Positions 44,530 through 57,178 are shown, counted from the stretch's first letter. The stretch: 64,000 nt of DNA from Symbiodinium microadriaticum (GCA_001939145.1 LSRX01000507.1:146815-210814), one strand, 5' to 3'. Made by a program: numbers and translations. Notes: generated by a model from the letters alone, not told the origin.

Positions 44530-46940
44530 TTCAGGGATTGAGCCCCATATGACTGACAACCCCCAACCTTCCCCATAAGGACAAGGGGCAGGGAAAAGAG
44601 GGCGCAGAGCGTGGACGCACTTGTGAAGAAGCCTCAGCTGGATTCAGGATCTTTAGGCCTGCTTAGCTTAAGAGTTTTTGGGGGGGTGATCGGGCTCAGG
44701 TTTAGGTGGTTTAGGTTTAGGGTATGCAGGGCCCATGGGCTTAGGGTTTAGGGTTGTTTTCAACTTGATCTCTCTTCTCTTCTGCTGGTGTGAACGCTGC
44801 ACGATTACATCGTCAATTACGTAGTTGCCCTTCACATGCGTAAACAAGGTCGGCTTGGAGCAAATCTCGGAAAATGCATACAACGTTACAAGGGCCTATC
44901 GGCACATCTAGTAAAACCCGACAATCTTCAAGTGAAAGAGTTTCCAAAAAAAGGACCCTCAACAGAAGCCCCGAAATGCAGAATCCCTGGTGAACTTGTC
45001 GGAGATCCTGGTATTAGCTGGCAGTGTTGCCGGCTTCGTGTCTAGACTGCAGTTCAGGGTTCAGTCTAGCGGTTAGGGCTAAAGGGTTTCTGGGGATAGG
45101 GTTTATGGGGCTTGATTGCTTCTTCGGGGTCCAGGATTTCGGTTTGTGACAGAAAACAGCACAAAGCCTTCCTGGCAGAACTTAGTGTTTAGGGCGGCTT
45201 ACAGTCAGGCGGCAACTTTCTATGCGAATCTTTAAGGTCACAAGCATAAATACTACCGGGTACTACCGAATGGATCAACTGCAAAATTACCGACTAGCCG
45301 CCTTTTGGCGGCCTGTGCCTTCATGTACCGGCATTTTACTGCACACTCCAGGTCGTCTTCGTGTGATGGAGGTGCACCCTGCAAAGACAAAACCAATCAA
45401 ACCTGAACCCCTCGCTTCCAAGCCAACAACCTATAAAGCTCTTGCACCATCAGTATATAAACAACAGACAGAGGGCCTGAAGGAGTGACCACGTAGCTCA
45501 CAGCTTGTGCCAGCGGTGGGCGAACAACGCACCAGGTGGTCTGTACCTTATCGACGATGTCTGGCTTGAGGTTTTTAGGGTGTTTGCGAAGTGTTATCAA
45601 GGTTTGTGCTTAGGCTGTTTAGGCTTATACAGATCTGCTTATGTAATTGCAGTAAGCCATAGAACTTATATCTATGTTATATCTATACTCACGAGAAATA
45701 GAGACACGAACCATAAGCCCATTTGGTGTTCGTTTGGCCCTACCCGCCTTGTGATCACGACAACAGAACTTACACCATAAGCCGTAAATTTGCAACCCCC
45801 ACAACCCTAAAACCTAAAGCCCTAAATCTTAACATCCTAAACCAAAAAGCCCCAATTCGCCGAACCATACGACCTTAAAAGATAGCTTGTGCTACTGCCG
45901 CTAAAAGTTACAGATTGACGCACTCCGAAGGCTGTGGCACGGAAGGTTGTTGCCACAGAGGCCTGCCAAGAACCGCTGCAAGCAAGTACGCTGAGGATAT
46001 TGAGGCATGTGGCAACACTTTAAAGGGTTGCTCCACGGTTTGTAGGGTGCCAAAAAATTGATCAGGGGTTTCAACTGGGTGTCATAAGGCTGGAAGCGTT
46101 CAGGCTTAAGGGCTGCAAGGTTCTAACTACAGATACGATATGTAGCTCAAGGTATTGTCAGGGTGCTGAATGTAGAAAATTTCATTTTGCGACGTTCAGG
46201 GAGCAAAGTGTTTAGGGCTGATAGAGCATTTGGGGTCTATGGCATTTCGGACGTGGAGGGGTTTATGGCTTAGCACTCTGGTTCTACACTACTTGTAGAT
46301 GCATTGCATACGTACACATGTATGTATATGTAACAAGCGATACATAGGCTCGCCGACAGTGCGTAAGTAGGTACGGAAACCTACATAGATAAGAGCACAT
46401 GCATGCACCTCGCTGCATGCAGCACCTCGAGAAGAATCCGTCGTTTGTAGAAAACTGAAGCGTCTCAGCCCAGCCTTTGACACTTTCCAGTGGGGTTAAT
46501 CCGAAAACTCCACCAAAGGGCCACGCCCCAACGAACGGCTGAACTCTCACAACTTAGCCGAGTACTGGCCTCAGCTGTTTCCGGTGTTATAACCAAATTC
46601 ACCAGAGCAGAAACAGAAGGCATCTGATCCTTCGAAGCAGGAGGTAAACGCAAGCCGGAAATCCCAACTACGAAGGTTAGGGATTTAGAGTTGGGTTTTG
46701 GGCCTTGGGATATGATGATATGATTTTGGATTCAGGTGTGTCGATCGCTTAGAGATTTTTCAGTTTCGCAGTCTGTTGTAACACCAGACAAGAGCTCTCG
46801 TCTGAACCAGGTCGTCCTTGTGCAACCTCGGCACTACTAAAACAGAAAGCCGCCACAGCTTGCAAAGCCTACTCTGATGTAACTTAATCCTTTCCTGCAT
46901 TTCTTGGCTCGTCTGACTGCTTCTGAGTAGGTCCATTCTT
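44530..46940. other. Spacer without a supportable gene
   Basis: A minus frame at 46465-46653 (LPPASKDQMPSVSALVNLVI) is mildly protein-like but lacks defined splice sites. The rest is degenerate telomere-like spacer. Confidence 0.4.
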
Positions 46941-46950
46941 CCCCCATTCC

Positions 46951-47080
46951 CTACGAAGAACCAGGGAGTTTCCTTTTAAACCCTAAACCCTAAGAACTAC
47001 GAAGAACCAGGGAGTTCCTTTTAAAGGCCCTAAACCCTCAACCCTAAACCCTACTAAGAACCAGCAAGTTCCTTTTGAAA
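46951..47080. repeat. Three-copy tandem repeat joined by CCCTAAA linkers
   Basis: Copies of CTACGAAGAACCAGGGAGTT followed by (T)CCTTTTAAA start at 46951, 46997 and 47051 (the last diverged). They are separated by CCCTAAACCCTAAGAA and by a longer run of CCCTAAACCC words. Confidence 0.85.
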
Positions 47081-47085
47081 AGAAC

Positions 47086-47157
47086 CAGCCTGTCCGGCCG
47101 AGACGGCGAAGTTGCCAGCCCGGCCAGCGGCGCTGCCTCCAGAAGGTGCTTAAGGCC
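47086..47157 (-). CDS. Possible short exon, unknown protein
   Basis: The minus strand reads GLKHLLEAAPLAGLATSPSR and then PDRL up to a CTG|GTTC donor. The acceptor side is not well fixed. The last third of the neighbouring tandem repeat lies immediately downstream. Confidence 0.25.
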
Positions 47158-47199
47158 CACTTTTTGGGGATTCTCCCCATGGATTCTCTTAGGGTTTAG

Positions 47200-49790
47200 G
47201 GTTAGGCTTTACTTTGGGAGTCTCCTAAGCTTAGGCCATACCTGAAACTCAGACTCATGTTCAATCGGGCTCATTGGGTATATAGCTGTACTCCAAACCC
47301 GAGTTGTTTTTGGGGAGTTTGCTTTGTCAAGGCTCCGTGTACTTTAGCCCTACAACCAATTTCGTAAGGGCACCTGATTCGAGATCCTCCTAAAATGAAG
47401 GTCTTACAACGTCAGGGTGTCCCGTGTGAGGCGCCCGTGGCCTCTGAAGCTCCCTCTTCGGGCTTCAGGGCTTCGGGCTCAGGGCTTCTTAGCCTGAGTT
47501 AAGGCTTGCAGCTTCAAGCCTTAGGCTTCGGAACGTGCCGAAGAGAATAGTTTGCAAAGCCCTCCTCAAGGACGGCTCCTAAAACGGCGGGGCCAGTGAC
47601 CCGTGCAGACACGACCTTCAGGTAAATCTACTGGACTTTGATCGGTCATAATTTACAATACTTGTCGTGCTCTGCAACGGCTGCTCCTTCCTACGTGCTC
47701 TCCTTCTTCTTCTCAGGTCATCCCCGTCACCGGCCGCAATATGTGGTATTATCAAGCGATCGCATCAGTGATGAGATGGTGGGAGGACAGAGATGAGACA
47801 AGTCCGGTCGGATACACGTACAGCCACCTACTACACAACCTCAATGCGTCCTCTCGTCCTGACCAAACCCCAAACCCTCGAACCACAAACACTTTCAATC
47901 CCAACCGCAGAAGCCTAACCCGCGCAAACATTGAGTCCAGTTCAACCCCGAACCCCAGATTCAACACAGAAGCAGCCTGCTGCGTTGAGTGCCACACGAC
48001 CTGCTGCATTGGCAGCCGAGTGGATCAGCCTGCTTGGAGCCTGGGCTGGGATGTGTTGAAATTAAGAGGGCAGAAAGGCTTGGGGTTGGCTTCGCCAGGA
48101 AACCGGAAAGCCTCCTCTATTGCACTGAGTTCTCAGGCGGATACATGGATGCCGACTGACCGACCCTACTTGTAGCTCCGAAAACAAGTAGCTCTAACCC
48201 TACGTGAATAAGCCACTGCTCATTTTATGCTTTAGGTTTGGGGGTTTAGGCAAGCTTCATGCTGCACGAGGTCACTTGCTAAACTAATGATGCAACTAAG
48301 TACCTTCACGGGAACCCTGATTTAGAACAACTTCCACATGAGATCATTGAGACTTATGCCGTCACACAGCCTGCAGCAGCCGCCGTGCCGTCGGCTGCCC
48401 TCGACCTGCACAGCCCCCCCTCCCAGCTCCTGCTTGCGGATCTTGCTCAGACATTGAGTTAAAACGAGTGACAGCAACAATGGCAGATCACCGACGACGA
48501 AGATTTGACCTAATAGCTGAACAATTGATGCTACTGTTTTTACTAATGATGACGAATGTCAGAGACAAAAACATCGCAGCAGCCACAGCAGCAAAACTAT
48601 GATCATGGTGCAGCAATGGGAGCACTGGTGGTAGTCAGTACAATGGCACTGGCAATTTCTTGCTGCTGCATTCATAACGGCAACTTGCTCGCATTCTGAG
48701 AAGTTCGCGGGTGAAGGCGGCTTCGAGGGATCCCAATCCCCTCAGCAGTCAAATCCCGAAATTCCTTTACACGTCGTCCTGGAGCTTGAAACTGTCAAGC
48801 CCGGGAGCTATCCTCTTGAAGCCCGAACAGTGGGCCGATACAAGACTACTGACTACTGCCTCCAATCACGAACTTCTTGGAAACTGAGTATTCCATGTGC
48901 CTTCCTCATCAAGGCCCCAAGTGGATGATCTACACATCTCAATCCCTGCCTCTATCCTCAAGCGAAATCGCTGTGCCAGGAGGCCTTGCAGCCTGCGCCC
49001 GCTTGCAAGGAATGCTTACAAACGTTGTTTGCGACCTGTCGGCCATGTCGTGACCAACATACGATCCTGGCTGGAAACGATGCTGCTGCTAATGCTGGCG
49101 ATGATGAAACTGCGGCTGTTGATGGTGCTTTGGCGATGAATGCGAGTTTGCTGATGAGAGTTCAAGCCTGGAACGAGGCTACGAGCAAAGAAGACGACGA
49201 CCATGATGAAAACGATGAGGACAATGGCTGCTGGCATGGTGACGACGACGAAGATCGCTGTCGTCTTCGATTGCTGGTGGTAATGACGAGGTTGTTGGCC
49301 TTGTGATTGGACATTGTCTGTGTACGATGCAGTTTCGTTTCTCTGTGTGAGGTGGCAGAAGCCTCGACTTCCCCACCGCTGATTTTTTACGAGTTGGGTA
49401 TTCAGGGCATCCATAGCTCCCGCACCAGAGCGGAAAAGACAGCCCAGTCCCTGACAAACCAAAGCAAGCCAAGCCATTACAGCCCAGCTGCAACTAGCAT
49501 GAGAAGAGCGGGCGGCGAAAATACTGCTACCAAGAATGACTACGAAGCATAGTCACAACAAGGAAGAAAGTAAACGACCCTCTGCAGCTGGAAATCCCTA
49601 AAAAAGCTAAACCCTACAACCCTAGAGCCCCATACCCGAAACTCGAAAACCTGAAACGGGTGAGGTTTGCTCGTGCGGCACCATGGCCCCCGAACTGCTG
49701 CTAGGAGCCCAATCTCCCCGGTTTAGGGCAAAGTTTGAGGTTTCACAAGGGTTGGCTATAAAGGTGTTGCTTCAGGGTTGTTATATGTAA
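47200..49790. other. Spacer without a supportable gene
   Basis: Plus frames at 47741-48175 and 48986-49306 are open but Asn/Pro- or Asp-rich and look like low-complexity sequence. No domain or clear splice structure was seen. Confidence 0.4.
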
Positions 49791-49796
49791 AGTTAT

Positions 49797-49822
49797 ATGT
49801 ATATATATATATATATATGTAT
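49797..49822. repeat. (TA)n microsatellite
   Basis: A TA run of about 22 bases lies in an AT-rich stretch. Confidence 0.9.
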
Positions 49823-50685
49823 ATATAGATAGGTTTGCACAGATTAAATAGGGGAGTTGCAAAAAATGAGGGACCCCAATACAGACCCCGCGTACTAGGA
49901 CTACTAGGATCCTGCTTGCAAAAACCCCCAGAGAGGGACTCCCATCTAAATTTCAGAAGCGGAACATCCTTGTGGCAAGTGGGACTTGTGGTTTACAGGG
50001 AGCCCCAACAGCCTGCATCCCACAACCCCTGTTAAGTATGCCAACATCTATAAATCAGGTGTATGCCACCGGAACTTTTATGGTTGGGTGACTCACTGAA
50101 ATACGAACCTACAAATCCTAGCCTCAACCCGCAGATAGCTACTTAACGGATCCTGAATGTGGGGCGTCCCTGGAATGCCTCAAGCCGCTCCTCGATGCGA
50201 GACAAGGCGGCCTGGAAAGAACCCTTGAACCATTAAATCATGCACTCAGGAGGGTTTGGGGTTTGGGATTTTGACATGTGTTGAGCTTAGGGTTCAGGCC
50301 TTAAGGTGTGATAGAGTAATGAGACATGGAAGAAAGATGTGGGCACCTGTGACGAACGTACGGATATGCTGTTGCAGGAGAACGTACCCTTCTGATCGCA
50401 ACGGGCCGACATATGCCAAATTGGGCCTGGCCTAATGCTGTGAAGGGAATGCATGTTGGATTTGTGGCCAAGGCTACATTAGAGTTTGTCGTCCGGATTA
50501 CATGAGGGACTATACAGACTCTGCCGTATTGAACTTCATCGCTACACGGCCTAGATGGTCCAAGATACCAGGACTAAGTTTCGCGTGAAAGCTTGAGCCT
50601 TGAATTGAATACATAATGGCCTGGCCAGTAGCAATAACTCTCCTGTAACATCTCAAACCCTGATTATTCCGGCTGCTATCTCCAA

Positions 50686-50730
50686 CCACACACACACACA
50701 GAGGTAAGTATGTGTGTGCGAGGGGAGAGG

Positions 50731-50762
<32 letters not shown>

Positions 50763-50830
50763 CACAGGACATGTATGCGAAAAGCGATAGATCGATTGAT
50801 CGATTGATTGATCGATAGATCGGTCGATAA
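50686..50830. repeat. Compound CA, GA and GATC/GATT microsatellite
   Basis: A CA run, a GAGA run of about 40 bases and GATCGATT units follow one another within 150 bases. Confidence 0.9.
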
Positions 50831-51364
50831 AGGTAGGACCTGTATCCACGTGCAGCGAGACAACAAACAGCTACAGGCCTCAATCTCTGTAACGCTGAGC
50901 AGCAGCTCGCTGTAGAAGTCGGCAGTGGTTTCAGCTTGGTCAAAGACCTCGTCTACTCCAACTCTGCCGATCTCTGTCGATAACGCACACACACAAACGA
51001 GCAAGTTGTAAACCAACACTGAGAATCTGCAGAAGTGGTCATGCCAATGTGTCCTTCCATAGTCTCGGTGTAAAAGGGGTTCTGTCGACATTAAATCCGC
51101 ATCTGGAGTCTGGAGACACACAACTTGTCGTCCCAAAACCCTGTGTCAAAATGTCCGGTTTAGGAGCTTGGCTTGAAAAGCTCATGCTCAGAGTAGTCAG
51201 CAAAGAACAAAACTCGGGAATCCCAAACCCTTGGCACCACATCCCCATAATCACCTTGCCCCCTTTGTTGAACACCCTCACCCCATGATCAAAACACATT
51301 GGGGCGAATCCTCCCGAATCATCCCTGCCCTTGAATCTGAACTGGGGGAGGATTTCGAAGCACC

Positions 51365-51650
51365 AAGCAGCTAGAGCAGGAGCAAGAGCAAAAACAAAAG
51401 CGGGAGCACCAGCAAGAGCGGGAGTACCTTCAAGACGACATGAACCCTAAAAGGGTTTAAGGTTCATATACCTTTTAGGGATTCATAGTATAAGGGTATA
51501 GGCCTTTACTTTTAAGGGTCTTTTGGTCCTTAAGGAGAGCAGGAGCAAAAGCGGGAGCAACAGCAAGAGCAGGAGCAGGCACAAGAGACGCAGCAGAAGC
51601 CGGAGCAAAAGCTAGCGTGGGAGCAGGAGCCACAGCAGGAGCAAGAGCAC
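51365..51650. repeat. Split (AGCAGG/AGCAAG)n hexanucleotide array
   Basis: Imperfect six-base GAGCAG/GAGCAA/GCGGGA units fill about 51365-51430 and about 51530-51650. A unique insert of about 100 bases holding AACCCTAAAAGGGTTTAAGG separates them. The reverse strand gives a Cys/Ser-only frame of no coding value. Confidence 0.8.
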
Positions 51651-51775
51651 GACCCCTCTAAAGTGGCTCTAGAGATAACAATACCCCCGAAAAATAAATA
51701 ACTTTCCGATCGTTTTTTGAGGGGGGGGGGGGCCTTTAACATCGGAGGGAAGGGATAGGGATTATGAAGGGCCAG

Positions 51776-51842
51776 GCCTCTTGTGCCGCCTGCCGCCGAC
51801 AGCGAGCTAGCCGCAAACTGCAGCAGAGAAATCGCAATGACC
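51776..51842 (+). CDS. Possible small plus-strand exon
   Basis: Between GGGCCAG|G and ATGACC|GTT the frame reads PLVPPAADSELAANCSREIA and then MT. It may belong with the exon at 52482-52585 on the same strand, but no joining exon was defined. Confidence 0.25.
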
Positions 51843-52481
51843 GTTGGGGTTTTGGGCCTTGGGCCCCCTCGGATCTTGGATCAAACATGATGAAACTCCG
51901 AAAATTAAGCGACATACATTCCGCAACAATGCCGACACTGCCGAGACTTAAACCCTGATGTGCCTTAATCCACGAATATGCATGCCAGGCAGGAACACGT
52001 GAACTGGCTGCTCACGAACAACAGCCTGCATGATCCACAATCCGAAGTCTCTTCACCCACACACCAGTGCACTTGAGGTAATTCAGGATTCTGTCCATCC
52101 GCTGGACGATGGAACACAGTAGGTGACGCATTCATCCAACTTCAAGCGCACTGCTTGATTTTCTAGTTGGGACTGGTTACCGAAGCTTGATCCAGGAACA
52201 CTGAAGCTGCTAATTAACCAGTTTACAAACCCATCACCCACGTACCGGGCTGAAGCTTTATTCAAATCCGACACCAGGACCCTAAACCTCGAAGGTGCTG
52301 AAAACCACGGCCCTGGCTCATCGTTTACAGGGCAAAAGCTTTAACTTTGCCAAGAAGCAGATATTTGGTTAGACGCTTGCTTATAACCATTTTTGCTAAG
52401 TCCTATGACCCATTTAAACTAAAACCAACAAGTCTCAAGCCAAAAGCCCGAATTCCCAATGCCTTCCCCAACTACCCCCAG

Positions 52482-52585
52482 TCTCCCTTCAAATCTTCGC
52501 AACACTTCTTCATCCGGCACTTTGCGACGAGAGTCGAGGCGGCACCCAGCCGAAGCCGGAAGCGGCTCTTCGGCCTTTCCGACAG
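52482..52585 (+). CDS. Possible plus-strand exon, basic protein
   Basis: A pyrimidine-rich acceptor (ACTACCCCCAG) and a CGACAG|GTC donor bound 104 bases. The frame reads SPFKSSQHFFIRHFATRVEA and then APSRSRKRLFGLSD. The content is basic and protein-like, unlike the telomere-like sequence on both sides. No family is recognised. Confidence 0.35.
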
Positions 52586-52589
52586 GTCT

Positions 52590-54830
52590 CTTGGGGTTGT
52601 TTCAGGGCTTGATAGGAGCTGGGGCTTCATAAGGCTATATTGTAATGGGTTGTTAAGAAAGGGTTTTGGAAGACTGCAAGGGTTTGCACGCCTTGAGGCT
52701 TTGGGGATTGTACTTAGTTTCGATTGCTTGGGGTTTGGGTTTCAAGGTCTAGGTTCGGGGAATTTTGGGGGCTTAGGCCTTGAGGTGTAGGCTTGGGGCT
52801 TTCGGGCTCAAGATTTGAAGCCCGTCTGAAATCAGCATTTGTCTAGTGCTCGCAGTGTAATTTAACTATTACTATCTACTACTAATACTGTGGTGCAGGG
52901 ATGCAAGGCAAACAGAGGCAAGGAGGTGCAAGACACCAAATTAAGTTACCCAAGCACGCTGAGACATGGCAATGGCTAAAAACATGTACTCGCAGGCTTG
53001 CAATAGCAATGGCAATACAGGCAGGCATCGCCAAACTAGCCAATGTTCAGTGAGTGAAAAAACTGTCTGCCGTCCGGCTACAGCACTACGGCCGGACAGA
53101 AACAGCACGATCAACAACCGTCACCAGAAGGCTTGGCTTCGGATGACGACGTTGCCTAGTCGTACTTCGACCCAATCCGCCGGCAATATTCAAAGCCCAC
53201 ACTCAAATCCTGCACGTCAGAGTTAGAAAAACATTCTTAGAGTCCAGAAGACCATTCATCGAAAGCCCGTACAGTACAATGTCGCACTGGGAAAGCTCGA
53301 TAAGCCCTGGACCCCTTCGGTTACTGCGGCGCCTCAATTCCAATGCCATGTCAATGCTATGCTCGGCGCGAAAAGAGACTCACACGAAGCCAAGACAGGT
53401 CTAAGGATTGCGGGTTCAGACGTACAGAACTTTAGGGTTTCGGGCATTAGGATCTTTGAACTTTGCCCCACAAGCTCAAGTGACGGAGTAACATGTGATA
53501 CCTTTACTAAGGACCCTTTGTGGGTACTAGCGCGACGGACTTCGATGCAGTTAACCTCGTCTCACTACCACCATGTTGCCCTCTTCAGGATGGCTGCCCC
53601 CAGCACGGATCAAGGGAAACAAGATAACACATGTCCACAAGGAGACGTGAATATGATGTTGGATTGGTTGCTTGTACCGTCGGACGGCTGCAGCTGCCAC
53701 AGGCTGGGCCTTAAAACCGAAATCCCAAAACCCTGAACCCGAATCCCTCACCCTTGCAGCCCTAAGCCCGGGCGCCCTTACAAAGCCCTACAGTACCCCA
53801 CATCAAATGCCTGGAAGATCCTCTGCAATACGAACACCCCTAGAATCTACGGAAGTGCATGATTTTGCATCTTCAGTGCGTTTCGGACCTAGGAACCTGT
53901 TCAGTGAGACTTGAGACTCCTTGACTCTTACAACGGGGGCAAGGCAAGGAAGAACTCAGAAGACACAAGCATCGGAAACGAAGAACTAAGAACTACCCTT
54001 AGCTCAATCCCAGGCAATGGCCAACTATTGAAGGCCGTAAGGCCTCTATTCAGGGTGCCTTGGGGGGGGTCCCCGCTTTCGCAAGAGTCTGAGATCCAGT
54101 GCGACGTTTGCAGAACTCCAAAAATGCATCGCCATGAAGGATACTCTGCTGCTTGTTCGTGCACCCTACTTGAAGGGTCATGGGATTTAGTAAGTCGGCT
54201 GTATTCGGGAGCAGAATTACAACCTGATTGGGGTTATCCTAATCACAATCCTTACATACTAAGCCCCCGAAAAGGAGCCTCTACTTCGGCAGGCATGACC
54301 ACTGCTGCCGAAATTCACTTTTCGACCCTGCTCGGTGACGCCCTTCGGGCGTTGCTTGCGGGGCCCTGCTGGCGCACCCAGTTACTCATCTGACAAGTCT
54401 GCTAGCGGTGCCACAGGCCCGTAGCTAGAACCCTGGAGCAAATCCTCTACACCCTACACCGCCCCGGCTCACCAGGCATGTCGCCCTAGGGGTCCAAGTA
54501 TCTAACAAATATAACACTCCAATAACCATACACTCGCTTATAAGTAATTACTGAGCCACACTTCTGAATTCTGCCTATCCTACGTCTTCGTACCTCATTG
54601 GTAGGTACTTGCGGTGCGGCTTAGGCGAGACTCGCGTATGCTTTGGCGGGGCAACTCTCGGGCCGGTTTAGGGCTTGAGGGGGTTGAAGTTTAAGGTTGC
54701 TGGGCTCTGAAAATGATTCTTGGGCTTGGGGCTGGGCCTATAGTGGTTTAGCTGTTTAAGGTTGATACTGTACGGTTTTGATTCAGTTAGGAACTCGGCC
54801 TAAGTCTTGACTGCGATGATAGCGATGACG
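52590..54830. other. Spacer without a supportable gene
   Basis: Plus frames at 53359-53736 and 53911-54393 are open, but they show no domain and span telomere-like words. No exon was accepted. Confidence 0.4.
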
Positions 54831-54832
54831 AC

Positions 54833-55017
54833 CATGGAGTTAGCCCACGTCTGCAGTTGTGCCAGCACACGACCACGCATGTCAGCGTCACATCTGCAAT
54901 CTTCTATCATCTGGTCGAAGCTGAAGCCGAGGGCTGCAAGCCTTGTCGCAAGCTCAAAAACAGGTGCCCCGGTTGCGAAAAAGGGTTCGAACATCGTCAG
55001 GAAATTCTTGGGAAATG
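54833..55017 (-). CDS. Exon of an unknown protein
   Basis: A TTTTGAACAG acceptor opens two bases plus 61 codons reading FPKNFLTMFEPFFATGAPVF, ELATRLAALGFSFDQMIEDC and RCDADMRGRVLAQLQTWANS, closing at CATG|GTCG. It looks like two or three amphipathic helices of a globular domain and is among the most protein-like unassigned segments in the window. A minus-strand stretch just upstream (REVLFQNLMHHLVHSFHDPE, near 55125-55185) may be another exon, but the phases were not reconciled. No family is recognised. Confidence 0.45.
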
Positions 55018-55309
55018 CTGTTCAAAAGCACAATGCGTGCACGTGGAGTCCTCTGTTTCGAGAAGATGCTACTGCTAAGAAATAACCTGCAGCATCCGTC
55101 ATACATAATAATTATGCCATATAGTTCCCAAAGCTCGGGGTCGTGGAAGGAATGTACTAGGTGATGCATCAAATTTTGAAAAAGCACCTCCCTGTTGACC
55201 TGAGCCGTCGCTTCTAGACTTCCAGCAGAGCTTTTGACAGTTTGTAGCAAGCATGGGCCATGTGAATACAACCGCTGTGAAATAGAACCATGTATATAGC
55301 TAGACCGAT

Positions 55310-55403
55310 AGATAGTTAGATAGATAGATAGATAGATAGATACACACATACATACATACATACATACATACATACATACATACATACATACATACATACA
55401 TAA
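55310..55403. repeat. (TAGA)n(TACA)n microsatellite
   Basis: Some seven TAGA units pass into about sixteen TACA units. Confidence 0.95.
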
Positions 55404-55852
55404 GCATAAACATAAACACATGCGCAGCGAGCTTCCCAAGCATCCCTTGCCTTTGCATGTTACCATGGCTAACATGCTTTCCCCCGCAGACATTTGACTA
55501 TGTGGGTTCCAGCATAGACTCGGGAACCCCACTATAGCTGCAACGCACGCAGACATGCAGTGACATGCATGGCAAAACTGGTCTCTTGTACCTAAACATC
55601 AAAATTTGAAGGAGTTCACGCTCCGGACTCTGTGCTGCATCTCACACGAGGGAAGACCCACGAAGCAACTAAAACAGCCCACAGTTTGAACTCTAAACTC
55701 GAGGCCAGGCTCCTCGCGCAACGGATGTCCAAACATATACTGTAGGGGCCCGAACTATCGGAATAGGATTTTGGGGTATTACAACAAAGCAGATACATAT
55801 ATTAAGCGACCCTAGCGAGGATATTGGCAAATGTTCAGGCCCCGGTATCAAC

Positions 55853-55920
55853 CGGATACGAAGTTCAGCTCCCGGACCTCCTCTCCCACCGCATCGAGGA
55901 CAGCCGTTGTTCGGGAAGAC
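55853..55920 (-). CDS. Possible 22-codon exon, unknown protein
   Basis: The exon lies between GCATGCAG|G and ATCCG|GTTG on the minus strand and reads SSRTTAVLDAVGEEVRELNF and then VS, a charged amphipathic helix. It starts with one base and ends in phase 1. It lies downstream of the ankyrin gene in the same direction but beyond that gene's stop codon. Confidence 0.3.
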
Positions 55921-56254
55921 CTGCATGCATCCCTCTTTCGAAGCGAGACCTGTTAAGTTGGGTAGACCTGATAGTACCCACAACCCATGACAGTTACATA
56001 CTATATCATATAGGCAAGTGGGAGTCTGCATGCCTGCGCCTGTATCGTGGCAACACTCAGTTGACGCATTGTCGACAAGGGCCCCCTAAACAGTAGCATA
56101 GTACCAACAAGCAGCGACGGCGCTCGGGCAGGAGTATTGTGTGCCGGGCTACGTACAAGTGCGCCAGGAAGCTGCAGCCACGCAAAGCATCCATTTTGAT
56201 GTCACCACGGCCGCTTGCCTGCAACTGCCTGGAAGTTTGCTTGTTGCGGTGATG

Positions 56255-57178
56255 CTAGAGTTTGGGGGTGAGACCTCCTGCCAACGCCTTCCTGTTGTCC
56301 AGCTTTTCTGCTTTGTTGATGGCCTCCGCCGCGTCCAGGCGCTGCAGTTGTTCGGCAAATTTCACCAGTGACTGGGTGTCGTGGTCTCTGCTCTTCACCT
56401 CTGCCTTCGCATCGACCAGTCCCTGCACAATGTCTCCAAACCTCTGCGCCCAAGCAGCAAGCTTTCCTCGTCTAAAGGAGATGGCCATGGCATCGCCTTT
56501 AGTAGCTTGTGCCAGGAGTTCAAGCGGAGTTAGGCCAGCTTTGTTCTTGGAGTTCACATCTGCTTTTGCCTTCAGCAAAACTTGCACCACATCCTTGGAA
56601 CCGTACCAAGAAGCTCTGTGGAGCGGAGTCTCCAAAGAATTGGTTTTGCTGTTCACGTTCGCCCCCGCCTGCAGTAGGTCTTTTGTCACATCTGCGTCGG
56701 CCGCCGCTGCAAGAAAGAGCGGCGCCCTGCCCTCGCTGTCTCTGACATTGACGGAGGCCTTTGCATCAAGCAAGACCCTGACCAAGTCCCTGCGCATGAT
56801 GCCCTGCGAGTGAGACAATGCCGCGTGCAGGGGTGTACGCACCCATTTGTTCCGGGCATCGACATCTGCCTTCGCATGTAATAGCACCAAAGCCATGTCT
56901 TTGTAGGCAGCGAAGTGGAGGGGCGTGTTTCCTAAGCCTTGACTTGTCGCTTGTGAATTGATTTCCGCACCGGCATTCAGCAATTCCTGCACGAGCTCTT
57001 TATGATTCTCATGCACGGCCGCTGTGAGGGGCGTTTCGATGCCTCGGAGGCCCGCCACCCCGGAACTGGTGGAGTTCACCTCCGCTCCCAGGCGTAGCAG
57101 TAGTCTGGACAGCTTGACATCTCCATCGCCATACAAGGCTGAATCAAACAACAAGTCATTGAGGTCCTTGGATGTGCA
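56255..57178 (-). CDS. Ankyrin-repeat protein, 3'-terminal exon
   Basis: Ankyrin repeats are stacked helix-turn-helix units that bind partner proteins. Seven units can be read: an opening LLRLGAEVNS, then units starting ETPLTAAVHEN, NTPLHFAAYKD, RTPLHAALSHS, RAPLFLAAAAD, ETPLHRASWYG and LTPLELLAQAT. Each ends in a (L/V)LL-x-A-x-A-x-V/I-N-like turn. A Lys/Ala-rich tail (LQRLDAAEAINKAEKLDNRK) precedes the TAG at 56255. The frame opens after TGA at the edge of a GTGACAG acceptor, so the exon is taken to start at 57178 with CTSKDLNDLLFDSALYGDGD. Four upstream exons join it, all in phase 0. It has no signal peptide, catalytic domain or membrane segment. The partner is unknown. Confidence 0.88.
   Translation of the reverse strand, partial: CTSKDLNDLLFDSALYGDGDVKLSRLLLRLGAEVNSTSSGVAGLRGIETPLTAAVHENHKELVQELLNAGAEINSQATSQGLGNTPLHFAAYKDMALVLLHAKADVDARNKWVRTPLHAALSHSQGIMRRDLVRVLLDAKASVNVRDSEGRAPLFLAAAADADVTKDLLQAGANVNSKTNSLETPLHRASWYGSKDVVQVLLKAKADVNSKNKAGLTPLELLAQATKGDAMAISFRRGKLAAWAQRFGDIVQGLVDAKAEVKSRDHDTQSLVKFAEQLQRLDAAEAINKAEKLDNRKALAGGLTPKL

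Noticed and set aside
50510-51136. Minus-strand frame of 208 codons
   Set aside because: Much of it is translated microsatellite (Ser/Leu and Ile/Asn runs) and the rest has no domain.
56262-56813. Plus-strand open frame of 183 codons rich in Ser/Ala/Phe
   Set aside because: It is the antisense of the ankyrin repeats, and its periodic composition comes from the repeats on the other strand.
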